From: Roseiarcus sp963774195
Lineage (GTDB): Bacteria; Pseudomonadota; Alphaproteobacteria; Rhizobiales; Beijerinckiaceae
Direction: 5' to 3'
Length of the DNA stretch: 64,000 bases
Assembly: GCA_963774195.1 (NCBI GenBank)
Contig: CAVZDY010000006.1
Location: 186,001 to 250,000, forward strand
Shown: positions 63,784 to 64,000 of the stretch, one piece after another
Layout: each line of letters begins with the position of its first letter
How positions within the stretch are numbered: the stretch's first letter is position 1
Position numbers and translations under genes: made by a program
The notes under the pieces: model-generated
What the model was told of the DNA's origin: nothing
Seen by the model: the letters and a program-made list of their open reading frames with translations, nothing else
The model's database searches: none

Positions 63784-64000
63784 TCAACTCGCAAGAAGGA
63801 CTTCCGACGCCTGTGCGCCGCGGTTGGTCCGCGCGACGAAGGTGTCGATGTCGAGGATGAGCGCGACCCGCCCGTCGCCAAGGATCGTCGCGGCGGCGAT
63901 GCCTGGCACCTGACGATAGTTGGCCTCGAGGCTCTTGATGACGACCTGCCGCTGATCGTGGATCGCGTCGACGACGAGCGCGCAGCGCGTGCTCACTTCG
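63784..64000 (-). CDS. cheA: Chemotaxis histidine kinase CheA, C-terminal fragment
   Basis: The last 71 codons of CheA's P5 regulatory domain (CALVVDAIHDQRQVVIKSLE, then ATILGDGRVALILDID). This is the part that binds CheW and receptors. The remainder is beyond the right edge. It leads the che operon. Confidence 0.92.
   Translation of the reverse strand, partial: EVSTRCALVVDAIHDQRQVVIKSLEANYRQVPGIAAATILGDGRVALILDIDTFVARTNRGAQASEVLLAS

Overview
The window is G+C-rich, densely coded chromosome of an alphaproteobacterium, most likely in the Hyphomicrobiales (Rhizobiales). The evidence is gene content and order: lptM-lysA-TIGR02302, the HIG1-like 'twin transmembrane' gene beside a PduO-type cobalamin adenosyltransferase, pal-cpoB-tilS, thiC-thiO-thiS-thiG-thiE-thiD, sufB-C-D-S-T and a cheA-W-R-B-Y-D operon. 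Dispersed palindromic repeats of rhizobial type are also present. Genus cannot be fixed from the sequence. No rRNA, tRNA, CRISPR array, IS element or prophage was found.

Layout. 1-1500 (minus): start of rpoB, rplL and rplJ with a long leader. 2.1-6.9 kb (plus): a GT39-like membrane glycosyltransferase, two alpha/beta hydrolases and an enolase-superfamily enzyme. 7.2-8.9 kb: a TAT-exported multicopper oxidase behind a CueR-like promoter. 9-15.5 kb: a LigB/DODA dioxygenase between two palindromic repeats, an NRAMP-like transporter, a LysE exporter, mutS and a vapBC pair. 15.5-21.2 kb (minus): the thiamine operon under a TPP riboswitch, with palindromic repeats between genes and one inserted in frame inside thiD. 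21.4-27.3 kb: cupin, aldo/keto reductase, a TAT-exported unknown, a LysR regulator divergent from a beta-hydroxyacid dehydrogenase, and a CidA/CidB-like pair. 27.4-31.4 kb: a class III adenylate cyclase, folP-folB-folK, a small secreted peptide and a membrane protein. 31.6-35.6 kb: katG divergent from oxyR, then a glycine-rich exported protein with an apparent frameshift. 36-39 kb: pal, cpoB, tilS. 39-44.4 kb (minus): the SUF Fe-S assembly operon with an Irr-box-like site upstream. 44.6-53.3 kb (plus): sirtuin, DUF2905, DUF188, lptM, lysA, TIGR02302, HIG1-like, cobalamin adenosyltransferase, FAH-family and anmK. 53.3-58.1 kb: a nitroreductase divergent from a LysR gene, a small unknown, rpsA and a Gly/Tyr/Trp-rich exported protein. 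58.4-60.1 kb: a DUF3311 plus sodium:solute symporter pair. 60-64 kb (minus): chemotaxis genes cheA (partial), W, R, B, Y, D and a small last gene with a CheZ/CheT-type DxxxQ motif.

Most genes are housekeeping. The points that best repay a second look are the palindromic element that adds about 47 codons in frame to ThiD, the CheT/CheZ-like last gene of the che operon, three regulatory sites read directly from sequence (CueR-like, Irr-like, VapBC palindrome), and the frameshifted glycine-rich repeat gene. I saw no clear candidate for a wholly new multi-gene system.
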